Below are positions 20,613 through 33,949 of a stretch of 64,000 bases of DNA, in pieces. Every line of letters begins with the position of its first letter. Positions within the stretch are counted from its first letter, which is position 1. The DNA is taken from contig NC_051094.1 in the NCBI RefSeq assembly GCF_901709675.1, positions 4,429,001 to 4,493,000 of the forward strand, read 5' to 3'. Both the position numbers and the translations under genes were made by a program. The notes beneath the pieces are model-generated. The model saw only the letters and a list, made by a program, of their open reading frames with translations, did no database searches and was not told the origin of the DNA. The stretch is from Syngnathus acus (Eukaryota; Chordata; Actinopteri; Syngnathiformes; Syngnathidae).

Positions 20613-23030
20613 ATGTCCGACAGAGGAACCTTCGACACCAACGTGGTGACCGTGACCCGCTTCGTCATGGAGGAGGGCCGGCGGGCCAAGGGTACCGGGG
20701 AGCTCACCCGGCTGCTCAACTCGCTGTGCACGGCCGTCAAGGCCATCTCCAGCGCTGTGCGCAAAGCCGGCATCGCTCACCTGTGAGTACGCACCCCTCC
20801 TGTAATTTCCGTCATTATAATTCCTCACTCAAACACCCCTGGACGCCATCCGGAACATCCACGTTGGCTCAGACCAAGCAGGAGATTCTGGTTTGGCTCG
20901 AACCAATCAGGAAGCGCATACCTGAGGCCACGCCCACCCCTCGTCACTCCCTCAACAGACATCTGGTTACCCATCTGGCTAACCATTTAACTACTTCCAA
21001 TATTTTGGTGTTAGCTTAATGTGCAAAAAACTCGTGAATGGACCCGCACAAAAAGTTTACATGACTGCACCTAAAAGTTCATTTGTACATGCTTGACCTT
21101 TGTTGCTATTCCCGTGCGTGTGTTTGTTTGCAGGTACGGCATCGCGGGCAGCACCAACGTGACAGGTGATCAGGTGAAGAAGCTGGACATCCTTTCCAAC
21201 GACCTGGTCATCAACCTAATCAAGTCATCCTTCACCTCCTGCGTGTTGGTGTCAGAGGAGAACGAGAAAGCCATCATCGTGGATCCCGACACCAGGGTAG
21301 GACGCTGGAAGAACATCACATTGGACCCCGGCAATGAGCCAAAATGTCTTCTCCTCAGGGCAAGTACATTGTGTGTTTCGACCCGCTGGATGGCTCCTCC
21401 AACATCGACTGCCTGGTCTCCATTGGAACCATTTTTGCCATCTACAAGAAGGTACTTGCACCAGGTCACCTTCTTAAACAGGGTGGGCCAAAGAAGCCAC
21501 CAGAATACACCCCATGAAGATTTGTGACACATTAACGTTCCACCATCTTGTCTCGCAGGCGTCGGAAGATGGCGAGCCTTGCGAGAAGGATGCCCTGCAG
21601 CCCGGCAGGAACCTGGTGGCGGCAGGATACGCCCTCTACGGCAGCGCCACCATGATGGTGCTCTCCACTGGACACGGCGTCAACGGCTTTATGCTCGACC
21701 CGGTCAGTACATGGATTTGGTTCATATTTAGTGTTGATCCAGGTCATTATCACTGACAGAAATTGTGAAAAGAATTTACAGAGCAGAAGTGACTTGAATA
21801 TTTTTGAAGTGATTTGTATCAAAGTTGGCGCAAATCCAGATGCGCATTTTTTTCCCCTCAAGAAATAACTGAGACGGGTGTGAAAGTAGTCCAATGAAAT
21901 TCAGTTCTGATATTTGACTTAGAAAATGTAAATGTGAAATAAATGATTTTCACCCTTCCTGCTCTTCAGGCCATCGGCGAATTCATCTTGGTGGACCGGG
22001 ACGTAAAGATCAAAAAACGGGGGAAGATCTACAGCTTGAACGAAGGCTACGCCAAATATTTCGAGCCGGCTGTCACAGAGTATTTGCAGAATAAGAAGTT
22101 TCCTCAGGTAATGTTGACATAACCGCTGGACAAAGCTCCAGGAAATGCGTTTGTGAAATTGCCTTCTTCTTCCTTCTTGTTAGCACACTGTTCAATTTTT
22201 ATCTCTGTCACGCTCCATTATTGTTAAACGAGTTCAGCAATGCCTTGCGATACGACTGAGCCGTCATTTGGCATTTTTTTCCTTCGATTTCATAATACCT
22301 CCACAAACAGTAGTTCCGTCGGTCTGGGTTATACTGCCCCCAGGTGGCTAAGGCGAGCACACCAGAAGGAGCAGCATTTTGAATTATTTTAATTAGATTT
22401 CATTGTCAATACTGTATGTATGTTCATAATTAACCAATATTTTTAGTGCTATTTTCCTAATTTAAAAAAAAGTGAAGGTTTGAACAGTTCAATGGCATTT
22501 CCGTCCATTTTAATGCATTACAGAGTTTTGGGTTACAAACGGTACGAATTCAACTTAAATCGCAAGGCACCATTGTATGCCTTGGTTAGCTCATGGCTAA
22601 TGTTAATGCATTTGAAATGACCGCAGGACGGCAGCGAGCCCTACGGCGCCCGCTACATCGGCTCCATGGTGGCCGACGTGCACCGGACACTCATGTACGG
22701 CGGGATCTTTTTGTATCCTGGCAACACAAAAAGCCCTCAGGGAAAGGTCAGTGCTCATAATGAATGTAAAGCAACGGGTATGTAAAAGATGCCATTTGGG
22801 ACGATAGTAATGGTTCACCTTTTTGCTGCAAGCTGCGTCTGCTCTACGAGGGCAACCCCATGGCGTTCATCATCGAACAGGCAGGGGGCGCTGCCTCCAC
22901 GGGCTTCGAGAACATCCTGGACATCCAGCCGAAGAACATCCACCAGAGGGCGCCGGTGGCCATGGGCTCCTCCGACGACGTAGCCGACTACGTGGCCGTC
23001 TGCCGCAAGCACGCCGCCAAGGCAAAATGA
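20613..23030 (+). CDS. fbp1: Fructose-1,6-bisphosphatase 1 (liver type)
   Basis: Seven exons: 20613-20782, 21134-21296, 21359-21451, 21559-21702, 21970-22107, 22627-22746, 22833-23030. They give 1,026 bases, 341 residues plus stop, against 338 in human. The enzyme hydrolyses fructose 1,6-bisphosphate to fructose 6-phosphate in cytosolic gluconeogenesis and needs Mg2+. Visible features: the AMP-site loop KGTGELT near residues 26-32; the dynamic-loop start HLYGIAG with its tyrosine intact; the metal-binding acidic pair in VSEEN; the family signature [11 protein letters not shown]; and the substrate-binding stretches GSMVADVHR and [10 protein letters not shown]. Liver-type identity rests on [13 protein letters not shown] and AIIVDP, closer to FBP1 than FBP2. 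The second intron is only 62 bases. An AATAAA follows at 23179-23184. fbp2 lies 1.2 kb downstream in the same direction. Confidence 0.95.
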
Positions 23031-23178
23031 GCTCGGTTCACTTTGCCGTCCGCTCTTCAGGGAAGGAGACAAGTCTGTTAGCTTCTATTTCAAAATGTGT
23101 CTGCGTTTTGTTGACTTATTACATGATGTTCCATACATGTATGTCATTTAAGGACTATGAAGAAAAATACATTCCACA

Positions 23179-23184
23179 AATAAA
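23179..23184 (+). terminator. fbp1: Candidate fbp1 polyadenylation signal
   Basis: The first AATAAA after the fbp1 stop codon, about 150 bases into the 3' UTR. A second AATAAA lies at about 23525. Either could be used. Confidence 0.4.
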
Positions 23185-23779
23185 CAAATGGTACAGCTCA
23201 TTAAGACATAGTATGATTCAATGAACACTAACTGGAATTAGCTCTTGTGTTTATAAAACTCGTCAATTCTTATTATTATACCTCAGTTTTCAGCCTTCAT
23301 TTGAAATGTATACCTTTTGGTCGGAGAATACGACACATAATGACATTTGATGCTGTTGTTGCAATTGATCTCCAAAAAGATATTTTGTCCTGCCGCTACG
23401 ACAAACACGAAGACTTCCTCTGTTCACCTCTACCTGTGACTCCACAACAATGCACACACAACATACACGTGAAGGACCACAACTTGACCTTATTCATGCT
23501 ACATAATGATTAAAAAAAACTCCACAATAAATGTGTCAAACTTCTATCCTCCTTTTAGCACTCTGGCTAGGCTTGTGTTCATCCTTGAAGGGTCAGGCGT
23601 ATTCTAGTTACGTTGACATTTAAGCTCAAAGGTTATCAACAGTTCAGGCGGCCCCTGTGAACTTTCCTACAAACGCTTGTCCTTCCCAGCAAGTTCTCTT
23701 TAGACAGCTGTGAGCCTGCAAGTCTGCTGTAAAAAGTAACCGGGGCAAGTTTGAAGCAAACAGTCAGAGTAACATCCTG

Positions 23780-24060
23780 CAGTTGCTGCTTTCTGTGTGA
23801 AATTTGCATCCACGCCTCTGTTTAACAGAATGTCTTAAAGGAATGTTGAAAAACAGCAACATGAAATTTAACACTGACTCTGGTGTGCATTTTTGCTGTG
23901 TTCTGTGTAAAATTCCCAAACGGGTAAAGATGGGATTCACTGTTCCAGCTCCAGTGCTGCAATCATGCGGGATGGGAACTCTGTGTGAAATAAACAAAGT
24001 TATGAAGTTTAACAACCAAGAAAGTCTGCCAGCTTTGCTGGGTTCTGTATAAAACCTTCT
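23780..24060 (+). repeat. Unclassified segment with recurring TTCTGTGTGAAA words
   Basis: The word (T)TCTGTGTGAAAT or a close variant recurs near 23791, 23901, 23980 and 24041, often preceded by a TGCTG motif. This suggests a degraded internally repetitive element. I cannot assign it to a named family. Confidence 0.4.
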
Positions 24061-24203
24061 TAACAACAACTGGAAACAAGTCATGGCAGCTGACACCGGA
24101 CACCACACACACACACACACAAATATAGATCCCCCTGAATCTCCCCTCACTTTGCTTTTTCCCCTCACCCAAGTCAGGACTCTAACGCGCCCCGGGAAGC
24201 ACC

Positions 24204-27200
24204 ATGTCGGACCAGTCGGCCTTTGACACGGACGTGTGGACGCTGACCCGCTTCGTTATGGAGATGGGTCGCCAGGTCAAAGGGGCGACAGGCGAGCTGA
24301 CACAGCTGCTCAACTCCATGATGACGGCCATCAAGGCCATCTCATCGGCCGTCCGCAAGGCCGGCCTGGCCCACTTGTGAGTAACCACATGTTAAAGTTA
24401 AAGTTAAAGTCCCAATGATTGTCACACACACCTGGGTGTGGTGAAATTTGTCCTCTGCATTTAACCCATCCCCGTGTGATTTTAATCCATCCCCTGGGGG
24501 AGAGGGGAGCAGTGAGCAGCAGCGGTGCCGCGCTCGGGAATCAGTTGGTGATCTAACCCCCCAATTCCAACCCTTAATGCTGAGTGCCAAGCAGGGAGGC
24601 AATGGGTCCCATTTTTATAGTCTTTGGTATGACCCGGCCGGGGTTTGAACCCACAACCTTCCAGTCTCAGGGCGGACACTCTACCACTAGGCCACTGAGC
24701 TGGTACATGTGGGTCCCCAAAAGGAAATACTTTGTAAAGACATTTGTAAATATATGAACAACAGGCAGAACAGTTGACTGTTCCCATATGAGAAAATTGT
24801 GCCTGATTTTTTAGAAGACTGTTTAAATGTCATTTTCTTTGTCTTAAAATGTGTTCTCACGTGTACAAAAAAAACAAATAGTAGTTCGTTGACACCGAGT
24901 GGCCACAAGATGGCGGCAATGCAGTGCTTTAAAATACTTTTATTTCTTGAGTGCAAAAAATAGTAAATATGAGTTTTTCAGCTATTGACGAAGGATGGGT
25001 TGAAATAAATCGACCCAAATTTGATCTTGTGAATGCCTCATAGTGAATGTCAGGGGTTCAGTGAATAATCTTAAAAATTGAACTTTTACTTGTAATTCCA
25101 GTTCTGATTACAGAACTGATGTAGGACAACAATGGCCTTTGTGAAGCTCACATGCAAGTCAACACGGAAATTTGTGGTGTGCACTCACAGGCAGGGCATG
25201 GCGGGCTGCGTGAACGTGACGGGGGACGACGTGAAGAAACTGGACGTGCTGTCCAATGACCTGGTGATCAACATGCTGAAGGCCTCCTACGGCACCTGCT
25301 GCATGGTCTCCGAGGAGGACAAGGGCCTCATCATCACGCCCAAAGACAAGAGGGTAGCGCTATTCGTGTCATATATTACGCACATGCACGTACACAAAAT
25401 ACTACATACAGTACAGTATGTGTTGTGATGCAGGGCAAGTACGTGGTGTGTTTTGACCCCCTGGATGGTTCCAGTAACATTGACTGCCTGGCTTCCATCG
25501 GTACCATCTTTGCAATCTATAAACGGGTGAGTGTCGCTAGATCACGTTACATGCCATCTTTATAATGCACCATCTGTTTAGATCTCGCGACAGTATATGA
25601 AATCCATGCCCTCCAATCTCATCAATCCATTACCAACCCACCTATTGAGAATTGACAGCTGGTCATGGCTTGAGTATACAGATATATATGAGTATCTTTG
25701 CTGTGCTCTCAGGTGACGGAGGGCGAGCCGACCGAGGAGGATGCCCTCCAGCCGGGCAGCAACATGGTGTGCGCTGGTTACGCCCTATATGGCAGCGCCA
25801 CCTTGGTGGCCCTCAGCACCGGTGCTGGCCTCAACTTTTTCATGCTGGATCCAGTGAGTTTAAAAAAAAAAAAAAGGCATCAATTTTTTTTTACCACTTG
25901 CGTTGACCGCGAACATATTTCAATTTTTGTTGTCGCTAGGCTATCGGTGAGTTCATCCTGACTGAGAAGAATGTGAAGATCAAACCCAGGGGGAAAATCT
26001 ACAGTTTGAACGAGGGCTACGCAAAGTACTTCCACCCCTCTGTCAACCACTACATCAACCACAAGAAGAATCCCGAGGTCAGCTGTCATCTGTCTGTAGG
26101 GTGTGTGCGAGCCAGTTGTTCCTCACACTAACATCCTCTTCCTGCATGCAATGTGTACGCTCAGCACTTTTCGGCAGCACGCAGCATGTGATGCAAGGCG
26201 GCCGTCATGCGATGGTACAGTGATGACTCGGAATAGATTTTTTGGGTCGTAGCTGACAAATGCAAAGTGGAACTTTTTTTGTCATACTAAGGCACTATTT
26301 TCATTTCGTTCCTTCTTGCACTGATTTAGCTCAAAATGGGTTTCATGTATTTGTGTGGAATAATTCCATCTGCTAATTGAGTTTCTTTATGGTTTGTTTT
26401 TAAGTTCTTTTTATTTTACTTTTACGATAATTTTATGGATTTGTCAATGTTTTACTTGTATTATATCTGTACACACATATCTACATACATACACACATAT
26501 ATATATATATATATATATACATATAGTATTTTTTTTTGGTGGGGATAATTAATATTATCATTTTCATATTACATTTTACAGACATCTTTGAAATGGTTAA
26601 TTATTTTGTATGAATATGTATTTTTTCATTAGCATATTATCTGTAATTTGTGAGTCTTTACAATCAATCAGTTAAACCGTCCTATTGAAAAAGAGTCATT
26701 TGAAGCAATAATTCAAAATAATACCACTGCAGCTATTTGAAACAATCTTTTCTTTTTACATGAGGCCTTAAGCTCAGCTCCTTTTGAAGTGTGTTGCTGC
26801 AGTGTGTGTGTGCGTGTGTAAAATATTAGCCAACACATTTGGCCTTGGTGTGTGATGCCTGCGCCATTAGTCAGCAAGCACATGACTGCAGTGCGTCACA
26901 CACTGCCTGCATGTGTCCACACGTTTTGTCTGTGCAAAATGATTTTTGTGCATTTTTTAGAGCCTCAATATGCCCAGAACAGTACAAAATAGTTGTAAAT
27001 GAATAAAAAAAATAAGCACCAAGCTGTGTCTACCCAAACTTAAGCAGGATGATGGCGTGCATCTTGACGTGTTCATGAGCCACGGTGTTAGCCACTTCCT
27101 TTTTTCACCTCCGTTACAATTCAATGCCATTGATAAGGGCTTCGCCAAAAATTTGTGTCGGGTACACAACTAGCGCCTGAGTAGAAAACATCCATCGATA

Positions 27201-28233
27201 TAAATAGGTCGATACAATACACGTGCTGACAGCTACCGTGAGCTAATGCTCATGCTATCCATTAGCTTTGATCCATTTATTATTTTGCACATTTCAATCA
27301 TATTACATTTTTTTTTTGCTGATAGCTACCCATTTTTCTTTGGACCTTTATGTCATTTTTTTTTTTTAAAAATAACAAAAACTGTTTTTGGTCCATTTGA
27401 AAAGGGTTATATCTTTTGTTATATATTTTTTGCCTTTATATTCAGCCAGCTCCTGTGTTGTGTTGAACAGGACGGCGGTACGCCATACGGCGCACGCTAC
27501 GTCGGCTCCATGGTGTCGGACGTCCACCGCACCATCACGTACGGGGGCATATTCATGTACCCGGCCAACCAAAAAAGCCCGGAAGGGAAGGTAAGCTTTC
27601 CATTCTGACACTTGCTTTCGATTTCCATTGTATGCACAGAAACCCCCACCAGGTGCTACTACAGTAAAACTGGAAGGCAGTAGTGACACAACAGAATAAA
27701 AGAGAAGACAACGAAGATGGAGAAGTGAAAGCGACAATGAGATGACAGCTGGCCAGGATGTCAAGGCGGGGGAGAAGTAAGCAGATTGGTGAACGAGAAT
27801 AGGGAACAAACATTTCACTTCAGAGATTCACTGGCGGCCATTACAGAGATGAGCATTTCAAGGCTTCTGCTACCCAAAACAGCAGCACACGCCATGTGGA
27901 ATGGGATGAACATTTCATTTGTTCATTAACATTTGCAAAAATCAACTCGTCGATTGACTTTCCATACGCAACTCCAAACTTTCATACTAAATCTTGAAAT
28001 TATAATTTGATGACAAGAACACTTGTGGTATATGTTGTGTTTTGTAGCTGCGCCTACTGTACGAGTGCAACCCAATCGCATTCCTGGTGGAGCAGGCAGG
28101 TGGCGTGGCCACGACTGGCACTCAGAGGGTCCTGGACGTGCAGCCCCGGGCCCTCCACCAGCGGGTGCCCTTCGTGGTGGGCTCGCCTGACGACGTCAAT
28201 GAGTATTTGACTTTTGTCAACAAGTATCAGTAA
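24204..28233 (+). CDS. fbp2: Fructose-1,6-bisphosphatase 2 (muscle type)
   Basis: Seven exons: 24204-24376, 25191-25353, 25434-25526, 25713-25853, 25940-26077, 27471-27590, 28048-28233. They give 1,014 bases, 337 residues plus stop, with boundaries parallel to fbp1, as expected of a tandem duplicate. It starts [20 protein letters not shown] and has [38 protein letters not shown] and [14 protein letters not shown], which group it with FBP2. Catalytic acidic residues ([16 protein letters not shown]) are intact. Two oddities sit in regulatory regions: the AMP-site loop reads KGATGELT, one residue longer than KGTGELT, and the normally invariant tyrosine after HL is glutamine (HLQGMAG). Both are read directly from sequence with unambiguous splice sites. 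Intron 1 carries an antisense SINE. Confidence 0.93.
24391..24704 (-). mobile_element. Full-length tRNA-derived SINE in fbp2 intron 1, antisense
   Basis: Read on the minus strand, the element begins near 24704 with CAGCTCAGTGGCCTAGTGG. It has an A box at 24677-24689 and the B box GGTTCAAACCC at 24641-24651, then a body of about 230 bases, and ends in a simple GTTAAA-type tail at 24391-24409. ACATGT flanks both ends (24387-24392 and 24705-24710) as a possible target-site duplication. It starts only 14 bases after the exon 1 donor. The tRNA-like head is part of the SINE, not a host tRNA gene. Confidence 0.75.
26497..26519. repeat. (TA)n microsatellite in fbp2 intron 5
   Basis: A tract of about 23 bases of alternating A and T following several ACACAT/ACATAC words, inside the largest fbp2 intron (26078-27470). 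The rest of that intron is AT-rich with no visible feature. Confidence 0.85.
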
Positions 28234-29790
28234 TGAGTTCGTCTTTTATCATCAGTATGCCAAAGGGCTTCCACACTTTGACCAAAAAAGGCAGTCAAAC
28301 ATTTCAGCTCTGTTTTTTTTTTTATCCCAAACTCGGTAAAATTTTACATTTACTGTTTTTAAGTCAATTGTTTCTTTGGATTCAGGGGGTTTTGTTTTAA
28401 TCTTGCAAAATTATTGTGTGTTTTTTAGCTAAAATATTTGTTGTAACTTGTTTTACAACTACACTTTGTGTTTGTGTAAAACATTCATAAGTGGGGGTTT
28501 TTCTGACATTTTAAAAAATGGGATATGTATGGAAGGTAATATCTGGCAATCACTTTAGTCCCTCCCCTCCGTCCTTGACCAAAGCCACGCCCCTCAGCTA
28601 CGTCATGCAGCGGTGCATTTGTACAGTGTACACAAACTGATGTTAACCACCGTGGCTACATTGCAAGTTGGAATGTTGCCAAAACGTTACCCATTTTATT
28701 AATTATTTGCCATGTACAATCAATTAAAAATACTTGCTCAACTCACCGTAATGACTTGTGGTTTTCCGGGTCCAGCGACGGACGCAGACGTCCGCTTTGG
28801 AAATCACCATTGCATTTGTTTACCCTTGATTCGTCTCAAGGTCTGTCAAATTTCTTCTTCTGAACTTTTATTGCTAGCCCAACGGAGAAGAGGCAAGAAA
28901 ACGAGGAGTGCGTGCGACGAGGCTGTGCAGGCAGGCAGGCAGGCAGGCAGACTGCGTGCGTGCACGTGCAATTGATTGACAGGCCGCACCTTGTCTAAAC
29001 TCTGGCTAGTTTAGTTACGTCGGGACAAGTAAAAGGGAGCCAGACAGGGGTGAATTTTCAAAAGATCAATTTAATAATATTCTACTGTCACATTTGTTTC
29101 GTTTTTAAACATGGCAAACTATACCTTTCAACTTTGCCCAGCAAAATGTAGAACTTTTTTTTTCAATGTATTCAAAATACTTTTAACTGCTTAAGATAAC
29201 TTCCCCTAAATATTTATAGTGTTTCATAGACATTTATACGCAAATAATTTTTTAAATTGCCTTTTATTTTTAATTTGATCTCATATTTTCCCAACTTGAT
29301 TTTTTTCTTCTGTTGTCTGTTTTTTGTACAGAAACATTTTTAGGAAGGATTTCTACTCATTTCTTTTTATAAAAGATATTCTTAGAGCATTTTTTCTGAA
29401 AAGTCAAACAAAAACCTTTTTACTGGTTAACTGGCCAATGTAAAAAAAATCTTCAATTTGCCCAGATGAGAATAATCTCAATATTTGAAGAAAATGCATA
29501 AAACAAATTTGTGTCACACCTTTAATGGTCGACGTTAAACGAAACATTAGAAAAAAACGGCCATTTACAAGAATCAGCATTTCCCCACTCACTGAGCAGC
29601 ATATGTACAAGTACAAAGAATAAAAGACAAAATTTGTTCAATACAAATTGGCTTGAAATTAGCAGTGTTTCCTTAAAAACACTCATTTGTTGACTAAAAT
29701 CAAAATGCTTGAATTCCACATTGCATTTAAAAATTTGGAAAAAAAAAAAAAAAAAAAATCACTAAATGGTGTCTATGGCGGTGGTTGTCA
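28234..29790. other. Convergent intergenic region between fbp2 and ctsl
   Basis: About 1.55 kb between two genes that face each other, so both 3' UTRs lie here. It includes a (GCAG)n tract near 28928-28950 and a 20-base A-run at about 29739-29758, just after the ctsl stop codon. A minus-strand AATAAA (TTTATT at 29263-29268) could end ctsl transcripts. No gene is seen. Confidence 0.5.
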
Positions 29791-32691
<2,901 letters not shown>

Positions 32692-33733
32692 GTTGGTGGC
32701 TACCAATAACAAAAAAAAAAGATATAAAGATACAAACACGTCATCACCCTGACTCCTTTTGGCATTCTCACGTAACTTGGTGACGGCTTCATTTAACACA
32801 TGCACTGCTTAATCAATAATTATAATTGTTCTTCAAAATAAAATCTCCTTACAACCACAATAAACATTTTCAAACTTAAATAACAAAATACATTTACAGA
32901 GATTTTGCAATATTAGGCGTTGGATCTTTGGATTCGATCTAATGTATTTGTTAGAAATATTAATAAAACAACAGATCGCATAATAAGCTTTGTTATTATT
33001 ATTGAAATGATTATTACTGGTGGGGCAGTAAGTGTACCTAATAAGTTGTCCACTGACTGAGTAATACGAAACCCAGCGTTGAGCTTCCCGGACATAAACT
33101 CGAACAACAACATCCCCTCAAATACTCTATTATTCGAATCGTGCTCTTATCATACAAAACAGTTTCTATCAAATTATGTTAATGTAGCTTTTTAAAAGAA
33201 TTCGAACAATGGTAATTTCGAAACTGGCTGGGATTTTATTTTTTTCTTCCGTTTTTTTTTTTTTTTCCTTCACCTAGTCACGGGATCTGCGAAGGCGAGC
33301 CAAGAAAGTAAGCCATTGAAAACTCCCGTCCATATGTCGTGGAAAAAGATCAATTTGAACGAAATAATGCATTTTTTTTTCTCCTCGCCATATTTACGCT
33401 TTTTCGCACCCATTCAAATAGTAAAACAAACTGGTAAGTGCCGGTTGTTGTCTTTTGTTTGAGCCGAGAGGCCTGCAAAAGGCAAGCCGAATCGAAGGTG
33501 ACTACCGAAACTATCGAACCCTAATCAAAACGTCGATATATTTGATTTGGAAATCCAACTTCTAACCTTAAATACGCCTTTCTCCAATGTACTTCGTGTC
33601 TCCACGCTATTATTGCTGTGCGACAAATCCCCACGATTATATTAACAAATTAAAGGCATGAATCAGGATGAACATTAGTCACAAATAGTAAGCAACGCTT
33701 AAGATTGAATTTAAAAAAGAAATTAATACTTAC
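32692..33733 (-). other. ctsl 5' UTR intron
   Basis: About 1 kb between the ATG exon (which probably keeps a few untranslated bases) and the proposed noncoding first exon. It is AT-rich with several T and A runs. No coding potential is seen. Confidence 0.5.
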
Positions 33734-33936
33734 TGGCAGCCTGTAGAGACGATGCGGATAAACGGGAAAGGGGGGAAAGATCCTACTGCAGTTGGGCCAC
33801 ACAAACTTATAAAGGATTTGAGTGGCAGTCAACCTCCCGCCCACCGAGGTGTCTGATTGGCCCATTACCTGTTTGTTCTTACTCAGGGGTGGCCCTTTGG
33901 GTGACGTCATCTCAGATGCACGTGATTCCTCATTGG
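33734..33936 (-). promoter_or_regulatory. ctsl: ctsl promoter and noncoding first exon
   Basis: On the minus strand a strong donor (CTGCCA then GTAAGTATT) ends an exon at 33734. Upstream, in order, are a TATA box (CCTTTATAAG, 33806-33815), a GC box (GGTGGGCGGGAGG, 33832-33844), a CCAAT box (GGCCAATC, about 33855-33862), a palindromic CRE TGACGTCA (33902-33909), an E-box CACGTG (33919-33924, within TCACGTG) and a second CCAAT (33932-33936). Transcription probably starts near 33.78 kb. The arrangement resembles mammalian CTSL promoters, which use NF-Y, Sp1 and CRE sites. The E-box resembles part of the TFEB CLEAR motif. Confidence 0.65.
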
Positions 33937-33949
33937 AATGACGCGACAA

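Larger units (their letters stand above)
23031..24203 (+). other. fbp1-fbp2 intergenic region
   Basis: It contains the fbp1 3' UTR, an unclassified repetitive segment (23.78-24.06 kb), a CA tract of about 20 bases at 24101-24121, and the fbp2 5' flank. No additional gene is seen. The CA tract ends only about 80 bases before the fbp2 ATG and so sits in or near its core promoter. Confidence 0.5.

Noticed and set aside
24641-24704. tRNA gene on the minus strand
   Set aside because: A and B boxes are present but the rest does not fold as a tRNA and continues into a SINE body and tail.
20613-28233. mir-23b/27b/24 cluster, which neighbours FBP1/FBP2 in mammals
   Set aside because: I looked for the mature seed sequences and did not see them in this window; the cluster is probably outside it or elsewhere.
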